64,000 bases of DNA from Euzebya tangerina (GCF_003074135.1 NZ_PPDK01000001.1:1240001-1304000); one strand, 5' to 3'. Positions 26,492 to 35,904 are shown, counted from the stretch's first letter. Notes: generated by a model from the letters alone, not told the origin. Program-made: numbers and translations.

Positions 26492-27051
26492 AGCAGACGC
26501 CCGATCACGATGCCGTCGGGGTAGAAGGCACGCTGTTCCTCCCACTGCAGGAAGACGGCGGTGGACAGCGGCCGGCACAGACGACCGGTCAGGCTGGCCG
26601 AGTCGATGCGGTCATAGACCTCGATGAAGAACGTGGGGATGCCGCGCAGTCGACCCAGGATGAAGAACGGCAGGGCCAGACCGGCGCCGCTGGAGACGAT
26701 GGCATCAACACGTTGCCCGGAGAGGATCCGCCAGGCCAACCGGGTGTTGCGAATCAGGTTCGGGATGTTGCGCGTGGTCGGGTGGTACCCGTGGATGACG
26801 TGGTCGTCAGCCAGCACCGCACGGGCGTCGGGCTTGTCGAAGGTCACCCAGAGCGGGTTGTGTTGAGCCAACCAGGGTTCCAGTGCCCGCAGCTGCGTCA
26901 GATGGCCCCCCGATGACCCGACCAGGAGGATGGTCTTGTCCGTCAGGGGGACGGCGCCGGCATCCGCGACGGGGACGTCAGACACCATGGCAGCCGCCGG
27001 CCCCGCCTTCACCACGGGCCGTGGTCCCTCAACCTGCTGCTCGACTCGCAC
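26488..27051 (-). CDS. PssD/Alg14-like glycosyltransferase subunit
   Basis: 187 residues from a GTG at 27049-27051; an ATG at 26988 would give the shorter core. VGSSGGHLTQLRAL near residue 45 and SSGAGLALPFFILGRL with FFIEVYDRIDSASLTGRL are the Alg14/PssD signatures. This membrane-associated subunit recruits the Alg13/PssE-like catalytic partner, here the N-terminal half of the next gene. Together they would add the second sugar to a lipid-linked precursor. First gene of the seven-gene operon running to 15675. Confidence 0.87.
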   Translation of the reverse strand: MRVEQQVEGPRPVVKAGPAAAMVSDVPVADAGAVPLTDKTILLVGSSGGHLTQLRALEPWLAQHNPLWVTFDKPDARAVLADDHVIHGYHPTTRNIPNLIRNTRLAWRILSGQRVDAIVSSGAGLALPFFILGRLRGIPTFFIEVYDRIDSASLTGRLCRPLSTAVFLQWEEQRAFYPDGIVIGRLL

Positions 27052-27306
27052 TGCGCTTCTCCTACTCGTGTGACTGCTGGCTGTGCACGAAGTACCACTG
27101 CGTGCAGCGCCACCGCTTCGTTGGTGCAGCTGCGCCCATCCGGACGGGCCGGCATCTGCGGTGCCTCTGAAACGGATTCCTCCCCCATTACTTTGCGCTA
27201 CCTTGGGTCAGATTGCAAGCTCTGGATGACATTTCTTCGGCTGAGAAACCAGGGTTTTGGGGTTTCGGTCGAAGTTACTGACCGTGGTCACAGTCGACGA
27301 GGTGTG
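27052..27306. other. Intergenic leader of the polysaccharide operon
   Basis: 255 bp without a gene. 27175-27290 is noticeably A/T-richer than the flanks and must contain the promoter of the minus-strand operon starting at 27051. I found no convincing -35/-10 pair or known riboswitch. Confidence 0.4.
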
Positions 27307-27990
27307 TCAGGGCACGAACAGGTCGGCGCGGTCGCCGTCCGCATCGATGTGTGCCAGTAGTTCGGCGTGGACGGTGGTGCGGATGTTCCGGAGATTGGGC
27401 CCGCGATAGGCAGCCAGGGCCGCCGCCTGCTGCAGGGCGAGTTCCCGATTGGCGTCCACGCCCTCGACGGCGACGTCGACCACGCCGTGCTCGGCTGCCT
27501 CGGCTCCGCCCATCTGCTGGCCCAGGACCATCAGACGGTGAACCGTCGGTTGCGGGATGCGAGAGCGGATCAGGCGATCCATGACCACCGGGAAGCCCAT
27601 GCCGAGCGCGACCTCGGGCAGTCGGAACCAACCGCGGTCGGCACGCATGATCCGCAGATCGGTGCACAGGGAGAGCATGGCGCCGGCGGCCTGGGCGTGG
27701 CCGTTGATCGCCGAGACGGTCGGCAGGTCCAGTCGAAGCAGACGACCGAAGAGGGCGTGCACGGTCTTGATGAAGTCCATGTGCCCATCACCCACGCTGG
27801 AGAGGAACTCGAGGTCGAGCCCCTGGTGGAAGGACTTGCCGGAGCCGGTGATGACGAGGCTCGACGGCCCCTCCACCGCCTCGACGGTGTCGAGTGCGGC
27901 GTGCCAGTTGGCGATGGTGTCCGGGTTGAGCACCTGGTGGTCGTCGTCCAGCGTGAGCAGCTGCACGGTGTCATCGGTGGTGAGGTTCAT
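27307..27990 (-). CDS. Enoyl-CoA hydratase/isomerase family protein
   Basis: 227 residues, crotonase superfamily but shorter than usual (about 255-260). SSLVITGSGKSFHQGLDLEFL and SAINGHAQAAGAMLSLCTD form the oxyanion hole; LPEVALGMGFP holds one Glu where many hydratases act. The overall look is closer to delta3,delta2-enoyl-CoA isomerases. It acts on fatty acyl-CoA in the cytoplasm. Its ATG overlaps the VOC gene stop as ATGA (27987-27990), so they form a two-gene operon. Confidence 0.82.
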   Translation of the reverse strand: MNLTTDDTVQLLTLDDDHQVLNPDTIANWHAALDTVEAVEGPSSLVITGSGKSFHQGLDLEFLSSVGDGHMDFIKTVHALFGRLLRLDLPTVSAINGHAQAAGAMLSLCTDLRIMRADRGWFRLPEVALGMGFPVVMDRLIRSRIPQPTVHRLMVLGQQMGGAEAAEHGVVDVAVEGVDANRELALQQAAALAAYRGPNLRNIRTTVHAELLAHIDADGDRADLFVP

Positions 27991-28736
27991 ACGGTCGCCT
28001 GGTTCGTCGGAGGCAGGAGGGCCGGCCTGTAGGGAGTCCCAGCGCCGGGCCGCGCCGCGGCGTAGCCGTCGACCTCCTGGAGCCGTAGCCCGAGGGGTCC
28101 GGCGGATGAGGACCCTCTCAGCTCGATCGCCGTGGCGGAGTCCGGGTAGGTGGCCAGCATCGACTCCTCATCCAGTGGACGAACGGTCGCGCCGAGCGTC
28201 GTCCAGAGCCGGGCCGAGGCAGCCAGGTCGTGGTGGCCGAGGACCACCCGGTCGAGTCGTGGTGCCGTGGGATCGACCGGGGCCGGGGCGGGACGCCCGG
28301 TGGCGGCGGCGAACTCGGCGTCACTGAGTGCGGCATCGGCGATCTGGACGATGACGCCCCCGACGGTCCTCGGTCCCAGGAAGGCCTCGTGCCAGACGGG
28401 ATCGTCGTCACTGACGTCCACGACCGGGACGCCGGCCTGGGCGAGGCGCTGAACCCCCTCCGCCAGGCTGTGCCGGAGCTTCAGGGTGAGGTGGTGGATG
28501 CGACCCGGACCGAAGCGGTCGAGGTAGGCGGTCATGAACGAGGCGTCGCGGCCCGGCGCGATGAGCTCCACCTTGCCGCCGCAGGAGAAGCGGACCTGTT
28601 CGTTGGAGAATGCCGCACCACGTGACCCCATCACCGGGACGGCACCCATCTCGTGCCACCGCGCGGCAGCAGCATCCAGATCGGCAACTGCAACGGCGAC
28701 GTGGTCGAGTTGGGCGGTCAGCGGGGCGGGCGGCAT
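27987..28736 (-). CDS. VOC (glyoxalase-fold) protein
   Basis: 249 residues with two beta-alpha-beta-beta-beta modules: LDHVAVAVADLDAAAARW at the N-terminus and LDRVVLGHHDLAASARLW in the second half. His and Glu residues of the metal site can be placed at LDHVAV, IHHLTLKL and IELRG. Coupling to an acyl-CoA isomerase suggests an epimerase- or dioxygenase-like role on an acyl-CoA or aromatic substrate, but the reaction is unknown. TACAGT (minus strand, 28750-28745) ends 8 bases from the start codon. Confidence 0.72.
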   Translation of the reverse strand: MPPAPLTAQLDHVAVAVADLDAAAARWHEMGAVPVMGSRGAAFSNEQVRFSCGGKVELIAPGRDASFMTAYLDRFGPGRIHHLTLKLRHSLAEGVQRLAQAGVPVVDVSDDDPVWHEAFLGPRTVGGVIVQIADAALSDAEFAAATGRPAPAPVDPTAPRLDRVVLGHHDLAASARLWTTLGATVRPLDEESMLATYPDSATAIELRGSSSAGPLGLRLQEVDGYAAARPGAGTPYRPALLPPTNQATV

Positions 28737-28775
28737 GGATGTGGACTGTATGTGCTCGGTACCATCACCGGACCG

Positions 28776-29021
28776 ATGAGCGACCCGACCTGCGCAGAGC
28801 CGGCCGCCGACACGCCCTTCGACGCCGCACTGGGTGAGTTGCTGCGGGCCTGGAGGGCCTGGGACGACGTGCAGAAGCGAGGGTCGAGCGTCCCGCTGCC
28901 CGAGCGAACGGCTGCGTTCATCGCCCTGGACGACGCCCGTCGTTGGGTCGGGGCCTTCGACGGGGCGGGCCGCCAGCCGGGCTGGCCAGGCCGACCGCCG
29001 GGACCGACCTCACCCGCCTGA
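28776..29021 (+). CDS. Small hypothetical protein
   Basis: 81 residues, not recognised. It looks helical: LGELLRAWRAWDDVQKRG and FIALDDARRWVGAFDGAG, with a Pro/Gly-rich end. TACCAT at 28760-28765 could be its -10. It is divergent from the VOC gene and lies 33 bases before the converging stop of the toxin-like gene. The coding call rests on the helical pattern and promoter only. Confidence 0.45.
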   Translation: MSDPTCAEPAADTPFDAALGELLRAWRAWDDVQKRGSSVPLPERTAAFIALDDARRWVGAFDGAGRQPGWPGRPPGPTSPA

Positions 29022-29053
29022 GCGGACGGGCGGACGACGCTGGCCGCTCCCGC

Positions 29054-32000
29054 CTACGAGGGCCGGCGGTCCTGAGCCAACTCGCGGACCTGCAGTTCGT
29101 CCAAGGCCACGTCGAACACGTAGACGTCGTCCAGGCCGGTCTGCGGATCCGTGCGGGAATCGCCCACGCCGCGGGGCGTGTCCGTGCCGGTGAAGCCGCC
29201 GCAGTTGTTGGCGAAGTTGCCGATCATCAGGACGCAGTTCGCACCGGTCTCCTCCAACGTGACGCCGGCTTGGAACGCCGTGGCAACCTGCTCGCCGTCG
29301 ACGAACAGGCTCACCCGCACGCCGGCCGTCCCACCCTCGGTGACCTCCTCTGCGGTCCCCGCGACGTGGGTCCACAGGCGATCCCCCAGTGGATTGGCGT
29401 CAGTGGCGTCGTACCGCAGTTCGGCCGGCAGATTGGGCTGGACATCGTTGCTCAGCGGCAGGGGGCCGAGGACGAGCGTGCCGTCACCCGAGCCGGAGAG
29501 CCAGAGGCCCATGTAGCCCGGCTCGCCCACGATCACCCGCCGCTCGGCGGCGCCGCCAGGTGAGCTGTCTGCCACCCATGCGGCCAGGGTGAAGGCGCCG
29601 CCGTACCAGTTGCTGGTGTCGTCGAACGCGTTCACCCGGAGCACACCGTTCTCGTCCTCGAAGCCAGGACTGGCGGCCGCCCAGGCCCGGCCCAGTTGAC
29701 CCTGCCGGTCACGGATCGGCCCGCTGCCGTTCGGGATGGACGCGGTCCCGTCTGCCTCACGCGTGGTGGCTGCGCCCTCGTTCGGGAACTCGAACGCGAA
29801 ACCATCGATCGGCTGGTCGCCGATGTCCAACGGCCAGTAGCCGAGCGGGTTGACGAGTTCGGCGCCGCGCGAGCCGTCCAGCGGGAACTCGTCGATGTCG
29901 TCGTCCAGCCCGTCGCCGTCGGTGTCGGCACGGTTCGGGTCCGTGCCCTCTGTTCGCTCCCGGGCGTCGTCCCACCCGTCACCATCGACGTTGGCCGACG
30001 TCGGATCGCTCCGTACCTCGTACGGGCCTGCCACGGCGTTTCCTCGCGGCTCGACGACCTCGATGGTGAGGGTCGCGGCGACCTCGGCCTCGTCGCCGAG
30101 CGTGTCGCCGTCGCTGTCGGGCTCGGCGTCTGAGGTGCCGAGCTGCCGCTCCTCCCGGATCCGGTCCAGCGTGTCGCCGTCGCGGTCCTCGTAGAAGACC
30201 AGCCGCGTCGCGTCCCCGGCCCGCAGGTTCACGTTGTCCAGGCCGAAGGGCAGGTTGTTGCCGATCGACGCCGAGCCGACATCGGTGATCCAGTAGGCGT
30301 TCTCCGAGCCGTTCCGGGGGAAGTCGACGTCGACATTGCCGATGCGCTGGTCCAGCGACGTCAGCACCTGGACCGGGAAGTCACTGCCGTTGATGCCGGT
30401 CACCTCATCGGACACGCCGAGTGTCCGGCCCAGCAGCACGCGGAGGGCCTCGCAGAGGGGCGTACCCGCCGGGGTGCCGTCGCTGTTGCGGTCGTAGGTG
30501 GTCGAGACGAAGGCCTGCTCGATCTGACCCGACGGCCCGGCGTCGATCGCGATCGAGGCGGTGTTCTGCCGCACCCGCTGCTGGTACTGGGAGAAGTCAG
30601 CTGCGTCGGTCCGGACGTCCCCCTTGCCGATCTCGGACAGCGTGAAGGTGCTGATGACGAACTCGAGGCCGGTCAGCTCGCGAGCCATCTCGAGCGCCGT
30701 GACGGCCGGGATGTCCTCCACCATCAGCTGCAGCTCGGCCGGCGGTGCGCCCTCGGTCAGCGCGAAGCCGGGTTCCGCACTGGCTGCGCCGACGGGGACC
30801 CGCCGGCCGTCCGACGTCAGGCGCGACACGTTGATCGTGATGTCCTCCATCCGGAAGTCGACGTGCCCGGCGTTGGACACCCCGACCGTGAACGACAGTC
30901 GGCCGTTGTCCACGTTGGCCGTGCTGGCCTGGGAGGTCTCGACGGCGAGGGAGTTCTGCTCCCGGAACTCCTCGGTGGTGATCGTGCCGGTCGTGTTGGT
31001 CGTGGAGTTGGTGTAGGAGTAGTTGACGCTGCCGGCCAGGCCGGACGGTGACGCGCCGACCTCACCGCCGACCTGGTGGGTCTCGGTCGTCTCGGTGGTG
31101 TCGATGTCCTGCGTGGTGTCGGTCCGCTCGGTCGCGTTGACGGTCGTCGTCGCGAGCGAGTCGGTCTGCGACAGCGTCCCCTCCAGTTCGAGGTTGATGT
31201 CGTTGACCAGCTCGATCGAGATCTCGGGGACGTCGGCGATGAGCGGGTTGAAGCGAGCCGTGTCGACGACCGGGTCGAAGGCGAAGGTGCCGGTCTCCTC
31301 CTCGGTGGAGAACCCGTCTCCGTCCGGGTCGCTGTCCGGTGCCAGGTCGCCGATCAGGTTGCTCAGCGTGGTGCTGGTCGGTGTCGTGCAGTCGCCGAAG
31401 GTCGGCAGGTCGGGGTTCGGGCCGGGGCCCGGGTCGCCGGGGCAGTTGGTGCCTGTGGGAAGGATCTGCGCCAGTTGGGTGACGGCGTCGCCGGTGATCG
31501 CTCCGGTCCCCCCGAGCAGGTTGATCCGGTCCAGGTCGCAGTACTCGCTGGCGATCCGCTCGGCCACCACCGGCGCGGCGGCCAGGTCATCACCGGGGAC
31601 GAGGAGGAACGCCTGACCTTCGGCTGCCACCGCAGGACCGGCGGCGAGGGCGTCGGGGAAGTTCTGGCCCGTTGCCAACCACCGGGTGGCGTCGCTCATC
31701 CCGGCAGCGATGGCCTCGTCGTAGATCGCCGCGGAGGTCTCCCAGCGGCTGGCGCCGGCGATCCGTCGGACGGAGTCGGCCAGGGTCTCCAGTTCGGTTA
31801 CGACCGCGTCGGACACGGCGTTCACCCCGCCCAGGACGACGATCTCGTCGGGTGCGGATCGGACCAGCTGGTCCCGCGTTGGCGTTGGGAGCTCGTCGGT
31901 GCCGGTCAGGACGATGGGATTGCCGAGGAAGGCGGCGTACGGCGCGGCGGAGAGCGCGTCGGGGAAGTCACCACCGGCGGCCACGAAGACAGTGCTCTGG

Positions 32001-32479
32001 TCGGGAGCCTCCGCGGCAGCAGCGGCGGCGGTGTCGAAGCGGCTGATCCCCTCGATGCGTCGGACGGTCGTGGTCTGGCCGAGTTCGACCTCGACCTCGG
32101 CCGAGACGGCGCTGGTGCCGCCCAGGATGATGACGTCGGTGGCACCGAGTCGGGCGATTTCGGCCAAGACCTCCGGCGGGAGGGAGGTCGAGTTGACCAG
32201 CAGGATGGGGGCGTCGTTCTCCGCGGCGACGACGGCGCCGACGAGGGCGTCGGCGAACTGGTCTGCGCGGCTGATGACGACCGTCTCGGCGGAGGAGAAG
32301 GTGGCCTCGGAGACGGCGACGGCCGTCAGGATCCGGGAGCTGCCCGAGATCCGGTCGACGTCGACCCGCCCAACGGTGCCCTCGTCCTCCTGGGCCGTGG
32401 CGGTGGCGCTCGGCAACAGTGCGGCCGCCAGGAGCATGGCGGCAAGCAGCGATACGACGGGTCGAACGGACACCCTCAT
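29054..32479 (-). CDS. CWB2-anchored protein with binary-toxin-B-like core, calcium repeats and LamG-like tail
   Basis: 1,141 residues. A signal peptide ends near ATATAQ; three CWB2 repeats follow (about 40-345). Residues about 385-790 resemble clostridial binary toxin B/anthrax protective antigen: a calcium-like DSDPDGDGFSTEEE, then RFNPLIADVPEISIEL, a Ser/Thr-rich stretch, VGGEVGASPSGLAGSVNYS and later TPLCEALRVLLGRTLGVSD. Asp-rich thrombospondin type-3-like repeats come next (DSDGDTLGDE, DTDGDGLDDDIDEF), then a LamG/concanavalin-like domain (about 900-1140). The start at 32479 was chosen for the AGGGA about 9 bases upstream. I see no furin-like activation site or enzymatic partner gene nearby. 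Role unknown: surface pore, adhesin or toxin-like. Confidence 0.75.
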   Translation of the reverse strand: MRVSVRPVVSLLAAMLLAAALLPSATATAQEDEGTVGRVDVDRISGSSRILTAVAVSEATFSSAETVVISRADQFADALVGAVVAAENDAPILLVNSTSLPPEVLAEIARLGATDVIILGGTSAVSAEVEVELGQTTTVRRIEGISRFDTAAAAAAEAPDQSTVFVAAGGDFPDALSAAPYAAFLGNPIVLTGTDELPTPTRDQLVRSAPDEIVVLGGVNAVSDAVVTELETLADSVRRIAGASRWETSAAIYDEAIAAGMSDATRWLATGQNFPDALAAGPAVAAEGQAFLLVPGDDLAAAPVVAERIASEYCDLDRINLLGGTGAITGDAVTQLAQILPTGTNCPGDPGPGPNPDLPTFGDCTTPTSTTLSNLIGDLAPDSDPDGDGFSTEEETGTFAFDPVVDTARFNPLIADVPEISIELVNDINLELEGTLSQTDSLATTTVNATERTDTTQDIDTTETTETHQVGGEVGASPSGLAGSVNYSYTNSTTNTTGTITTEEFREQNSLAVETSQASTANVDNGRLSFTVGVSNAGHVDFRMEDITINVSRLTSDGRRVPVGAASAEPGFALTEGAPPAELQLMVEDIPAVTALEMARELTGLEFVISTFTLSEIGKGDVRTDAADFSQYQQRVRQNTASIAIDAGPSGQIEQAFVSTTYDRNSDGTPAGTPLCEALRVLLGRTLGVSDEVTGINGSDFPVQVLTSLDQRIGNVDVDFPRNGSENAYWITDVGSASIGNNLPFGLDNVNLRAGDATRLVFYEDRDGDTLDRIREERQLGTSDAEPDSDGDTLGDEAEVAATLTIEVVEPRGNAVAGPYEVRSDPTSANVDGDGWDDARERTEGTDPNRADTDGDGLDDDIDEFPLDGSRGAELVNPLGYWPLDIGDQPIDGFAFEFPNEGAATTREADGTASIPNGSGPIRDRQGQLGRAWAAASPGFEDENGVLRVNAFDDTSNWYGGAFTLAAWVADSSPGGAAERRVIVGEPGYMGLWLSGSGDGTLVLGPLPLSNDVQPNLPAELRYDATDANPLGDRLWTHVAGTAEEVTEGGTAGVRVSLFVDGEQVATAFQAGVTLEETGANCVLMIGNFANNCGGFTGTDTPRGVGDSRTDPQTGLDDVYVFDVALDELQVRELAQDRRPS

Positions 32480-32611
32480 GTCACACATCCCTCAACGAGC
32501 TGGAGCGCCGGCTCAGCGCTGGCGCGACCCTATCAAGGAACCGTCGGCCTTGGTCAAGTGAACCTGCCGGGCTCGGGAGGTCCCGGCGTGGCCGCCCTCG
32601 CGCGGCGTGAC

Positions 32612-33325
32612 CTAGTAGGGCGGGACGGCTGCGCGTGCGGTCCTGCCAGCCAGCCCGACCACACGGCTCAGGCCTCGGCCGGCCTTGGCCGCCAGCTTCG
32701 CGTCCCGACGTGCCTGCTTGGCCGTGGCGATCACGGCCGCCTTGGTCTGGGCGGCCTTGACCCGCGTGTCGGCGGCGGCCTCCGCAGCCTTGACCCGAGA
32801 CTCGGCGGCCTTCGACTCGGTCTTGGCCTTCGCGACCTCCGCCGTGAGGTCCGCGACCTCCTTCTGATGGTCGGCCAGCAGCTTGGAGTGCTCGATCGCG
32901 TGCTGTGCGCGCCAGGCGACACCCGGCTCCCCCTCGGTGTCCATGGCGGCGATGATCAGCCCGCCGAGGAGCCCCACGTTCTTGAGGAAGTGGATGGTCT
33001 GCTGAACCCGCGTCGCCTCTGAGTCGCTCTCCCAGAACCGATGACCAGCAGCCGTGGTCGGAACCAGGCTCGCGGCAAGAGCGGCCGCCGCCGGACGGGC
33101 GAACGTGTTGGTGGCCAGACATACACCGGCGCCGACCTGCAGGGCGCCGTTGGCTCGGATCAACGCCTCGGTGTCGTCCGGCAACTGGTCGATCCGATCG
33201 GCCAGTTCGTCCGTCACGGCCTCGGCATTCGGAACCTTGGGACCCGGATTGCGGAGCGCGTCCAACCCGCCGTAGATGAACATGGAGGCGAGCATCCCGC
33301 GCGCGGCAGTACGAAGAAGAGACAT
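32612..33325 (-). CDS. DoxX-family membrane protein with charged helical tail
   Basis: 237 residues. The first 150 match DoxX: four hydrophobic segments, FIYGGLDALRNPG at the start and IHFLKNVGLLGGLIIAAMD late. A long Ala/Lys/Glu coiled-coil-like tail (about 150-220) follows. DoxX proteins act in redox or thiol-stress membrane complexes, for example with SodA and a thiosulfate sulfurtransferase in mycobacteria; no such partner is adjacent. ATAAGA (minus strand, 33338-33333) ends 7 bases upstream, suggesting a leaderless message. Confidence 0.8.
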   Translation of the reverse strand: MSLLRTAARGMLASMFIYGGLDALRNPGPKVPNAEAVTDELADRIDQLPDDTEALIRANGALQVGAGVCLATNTFARPAAAALAASLVPTTAAGHRFWESDSEATRVQQTIHFLKNVGLLGGLIIAAMDTEGEPGVAWRAQHAIEHSKLLADHQKEVADLTAEVAKAKTESKAAESRVKAAEAAADTRVKAAQTKAAVIATAKQARRDAKLAAKAGRGLSRVVGLAGRTARAAVPPY

Positions 33326-33412
33326 GGCTCAGTCTTATCCGGCATCCGCCCGGATCAATCCCAACCGGCCCGGCCGTGCTGAACTGGACGGAACTCTGGC
33401 AGGATCCCGACC

Positions 33413-33862
33413 ATGAGCGCGACCGCTGAGCAGCCGGCATTCGACCTGGCCGACCCGGCTGCCTACTCCTTCTTCCAACGGGAGAACGTCCGGTTCAGCG
33501 ACACCGACATGGTCGGACACGTCAACAACGTCGCCCACGTCGCCTTGGTCGAGGCCGGTCGGCTGGCCTTCGCCTTCGACGCAGCGGAGCGGGCGGGGGT
33601 CGAGACCGGGCTCGTCACCTTCGTCCGGCTCGAGATCGACTTTCGCGACGATCTCTACTACCCGGCCGCGGTCCGCATCGGGGCACGGGTGCTCAGGGTG
33701 GGTAACTCATCCTTCACCGTCGGGATCGGGGTCTTCGACGGAGACCGTTGCGTGAGCACATCGGTCAACGTCTTGGTGCACCTCGGTGATGACCGTCGAC
33801 CGGCGCCGCTGCCGGACGCCATGCGGTCGGCGTTGGAGCGCTCGCGCCTGGGACAGCCCTGA
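33413..33862 (+). CDS. Hotdog-fold acyl-CoA thioesterase (4HBT type)
   Basis: 149 residues. NVRFSDTDMVGHVNNVAHVAL is the 4-hydroxybenzoyl-CoA thioesterase signature with the catalytic Asp; SFTVGIGVFDGDRCVSTSVN forms the core strands. It hydrolyses an acyl-CoA to free acid and CoA. CAGGAT at 33400-33405 ends 7 bases before the ATG, so it is probably leaderless. The acyl-CoA synthetase next door catalyses the opposite step. Confidence 0.87.
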   Translation: MSATAEQPAFDLADPAAYSFFQRENVRFSDTDMVGHVNNVAHVALVEAGRLAFAFDAAERAGVETGLVTFVRLEIDFRDDLYYPAAVRIGARVLRVGNSSFTVGIGVFDGDRCVSTSVNVLVHLGDDRRPAPLPDAMRSALERSRLGQP

Positions 33863-34031
33863 TCACCAACCCCTCTCGACGTTGGCGGCGTCCCGACACC
33901 GGGTAAACCTCCGGCGACGAGGCGGAGCGTTGAATCCACTTGCGGTACGAAAGCGGCAGGTGATTCACTCCGCCGATGGTGCTGCCGCGGAGCAGCCCCC
34001 CTATATGGCAACCCCGAGGAGAACAGAGCCC

Positions 34032-35876
34032 ATGGTGTTACGCGTCAACACCCTCGCCGAACTTCTGCACCAGCGTGCGGAGCAGAACCCGAACGACATC
34101 GCCATCCGGACCAAGGTCGACGGGACGTGGACGGATCGGACGTGGTCCTACGTCCGCGACAGGGCTGATGCGATCGCGGCGGGGATCCTGACCGCGCGGG
34201 ACGGGGCCCTCGAGTTGGCCCACAACGACGTCATCGGGATCCTCGGGCAGACCTCGGAGGACTGGGTCGCCTGTGACCATGCGGGGCTCTCGATCGGTCT
34301 GCAGACGGTGCCGATCTACGCCTCGCTCCCGGCGGAGGAGGTCGGCTACGCCCACGTCGACACCGGCATCAAGCTCGTCGTCGTGGACAACGCCGACCAG
34401 CTGGAGAAGATTCGATCGATGCGGGACGGGTTCACCTTCTTCGACGTCGACTACACCGCCGACCAGGTCCAGCTGGAACACATCGTGGTCATCGACCCGA
34501 CGGGCATCGAGCCCGCAGACGACTGGGAGTCGTTGGCCGATCTTGAAGCCCGCGGCGCGTCGAAGCTCGACGAGATGCGGCCCGAGATGGAGAAGCGTCG
34601 GGCCGAGGCCGACCCGCAGGAGACCGCCACGTACACCTACACCTCGGGCACGACCGGGGCTCCGAAGGCCGTCATCCAGACGCACCGCAACCATCTGGCC
34701 ATGGTCGATGCCGTCGAGCAGGCCGGCGTCATGAACGACAGGATGCGCGAGGGAGGGCTGTTCCTCTTCCTCCCGCTGGCGCACAGCTTCGGTCGTCTGA
34801 TCCAGTTCAGCGGTCCGGCCCAGAACATGCCGCTGGTCATCAGCGCCGTGGACACGTTGGCCGACGACGCACGCGAAACCCGTCCGGGGTTCTTCCCCGC
34901 GGCCCCACGCGTGTACGAGAAGATGAAGTCCAAGATCGAGACGACCGTCTCCGGTGCCCCGCCGCTGCGACAGAAGCTCTTCGGCTTCGCCATCGACACC
35001 GGCAAGAAGACGGTGCCCTACCGCACGACGGGCAAGCCACTGCCGCCGCTGCTGAACCTGCAGTACACGCTGGCCGACCGGGTCGTGCTCTCCAAGCTCC
35101 GCGCGCTGCTCGGCATGGACCGGGCGGAGGCCCTGCTCAGTGGGTCGGCGCCCTTGGACAAGGAGGTCCACACCTTCTTCCAAGCCATCGGCTTGGATCT
35201 GCTCGAGGCGTACGGCCTGACCGAGACGGCTCCCGGTCTGACGTCCAACCAGCCCGGCGACATGAAGATCGGCACCGTCGGCAAAGCACTCCCCGGCGTC
35301 ACGCTCAAGATCGCCGACGACAAGGAGATCCTGGCCAAGGGTGACAACATCACCCAGGGCTACCTGAATCGTGACGAGGCCACCGCCGATGCCTTCGACG
35401 AGGAGGGCTGGTTCCACACCGGTGATGAGGGCCACCTCGACGAGGAGGGGTTCCTGCACATCACCGGGCGGAAGAAGGAGCTGATCAAGACCTCCGGCGG
35501 CAAGTACGTCGCGCCGGCCAAGATCGAGGGGTCGGTCAAGCTGCTCCCGATCATCCAGGAGTGCGTGCTGATCGGCGACACCAGGAACTACTGCACGGCG
35601 CTCATCAGCGTGGACCCCGAGGACCTCAAGGACTGGGCCGAGCAGAAGGGGATTCCGGCAGACGAGAACTCCCCGGAGGTCAGGAAGGTCATCGACGACC
35701 ACGTCGCCGAGGTCAACAAGGACCTGGCCAGCTTCGAGACCATCAAGTACTGGACCCTCATCCCGCCGCTGTCGGTCGAGAACGGGATGATGACGGCCTC
35801 ACTCAAGGTCAAGCGGAACGTCGTCCACGACGAGTACGCCGACCAGATCGACGAGATGTACCAGCAGAAGAAGTAG
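34032..35876 (+). CDS. Long-chain acyl-CoA synthetase (AMP-forming)
   Basis: 614 residues, FadD15/FAA1-like. Converts fatty acid, ATP and CoA to acyl-CoA. YTYTSGTTGAPKAVIQTHRN is the AMP/phosphate-binding loop; EAYGLTETAPGL, WFHTGDEGHLDEEGF and ITGRKKELIKTSGGKYVAP are later adenylation motifs; the C-terminal Lys region follows. The frame runs upstream, but GAGGAGAA at 34015-34022 lies 9 bases before this ATG and none supports earlier starts. The 169-bp gap upstream shows no clear promoter. Confidence 0.92.
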   Translation: MVLRVNTLAELLHQRAEQNPNDIAIRTKVDGTWTDRTWSYVRDRADAIAAGILTARDGALELAHNDVIGILGQTSEDWVACDHAGLSIGLQTVPIYASLPAEEVGYAHVDTGIKLVVVDNADQLEKIRSMRDGFTFFDVDYTADQVQLEHIVVIDPTGIEPADDWESLADLEARGASKLDEMRPEMEKRRAEADPQETATYTYTSGTTGAPKAVIQTHRNHLAMVDAVEQAGVMNDRMREGGLFLFLPLAHSFGRLIQFSGPAQNMPLVISAVDTLADDARETRPGFFPAAPRVYEKMKSKIETTVSGAPPLRQKLFGFAIDTGKKTVPYRTTGKPLPPLLNLQYTLADRVVLSKLRALLGMDRAEALLSGSAPLDKEVHTFFQAIGLDLLEAYGLTETAPGLTSNQPGDMKIGTVGKALPGVTLKIADDKEILAKGDNITQGYLNRDEATADAFDEEGWFHTGDEGHLDEEGFLHITGRKKELIKTSGGKYVAPAKIEGSVKLLPIIQECVLIGDTRNYCTALISVDPEDLKDWAEQKGIPADENSPEVRKVIDDHVAEVNKDLASFETIKYWTLIPPLSVENGMMTASLKVKRNVVHDEYADQIDEMYQQKK

Positions 35877-35904
35877 CCCCACCTCGGTACATCGCCCGGA
35901 AGGG

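Noticed and set aside
33863-34031. Possible riboswitch before the acyl-CoA synthetase
   Set aside because: No conserved riboswitch core could be found; the gene has an ordinary ribosome-binding site.
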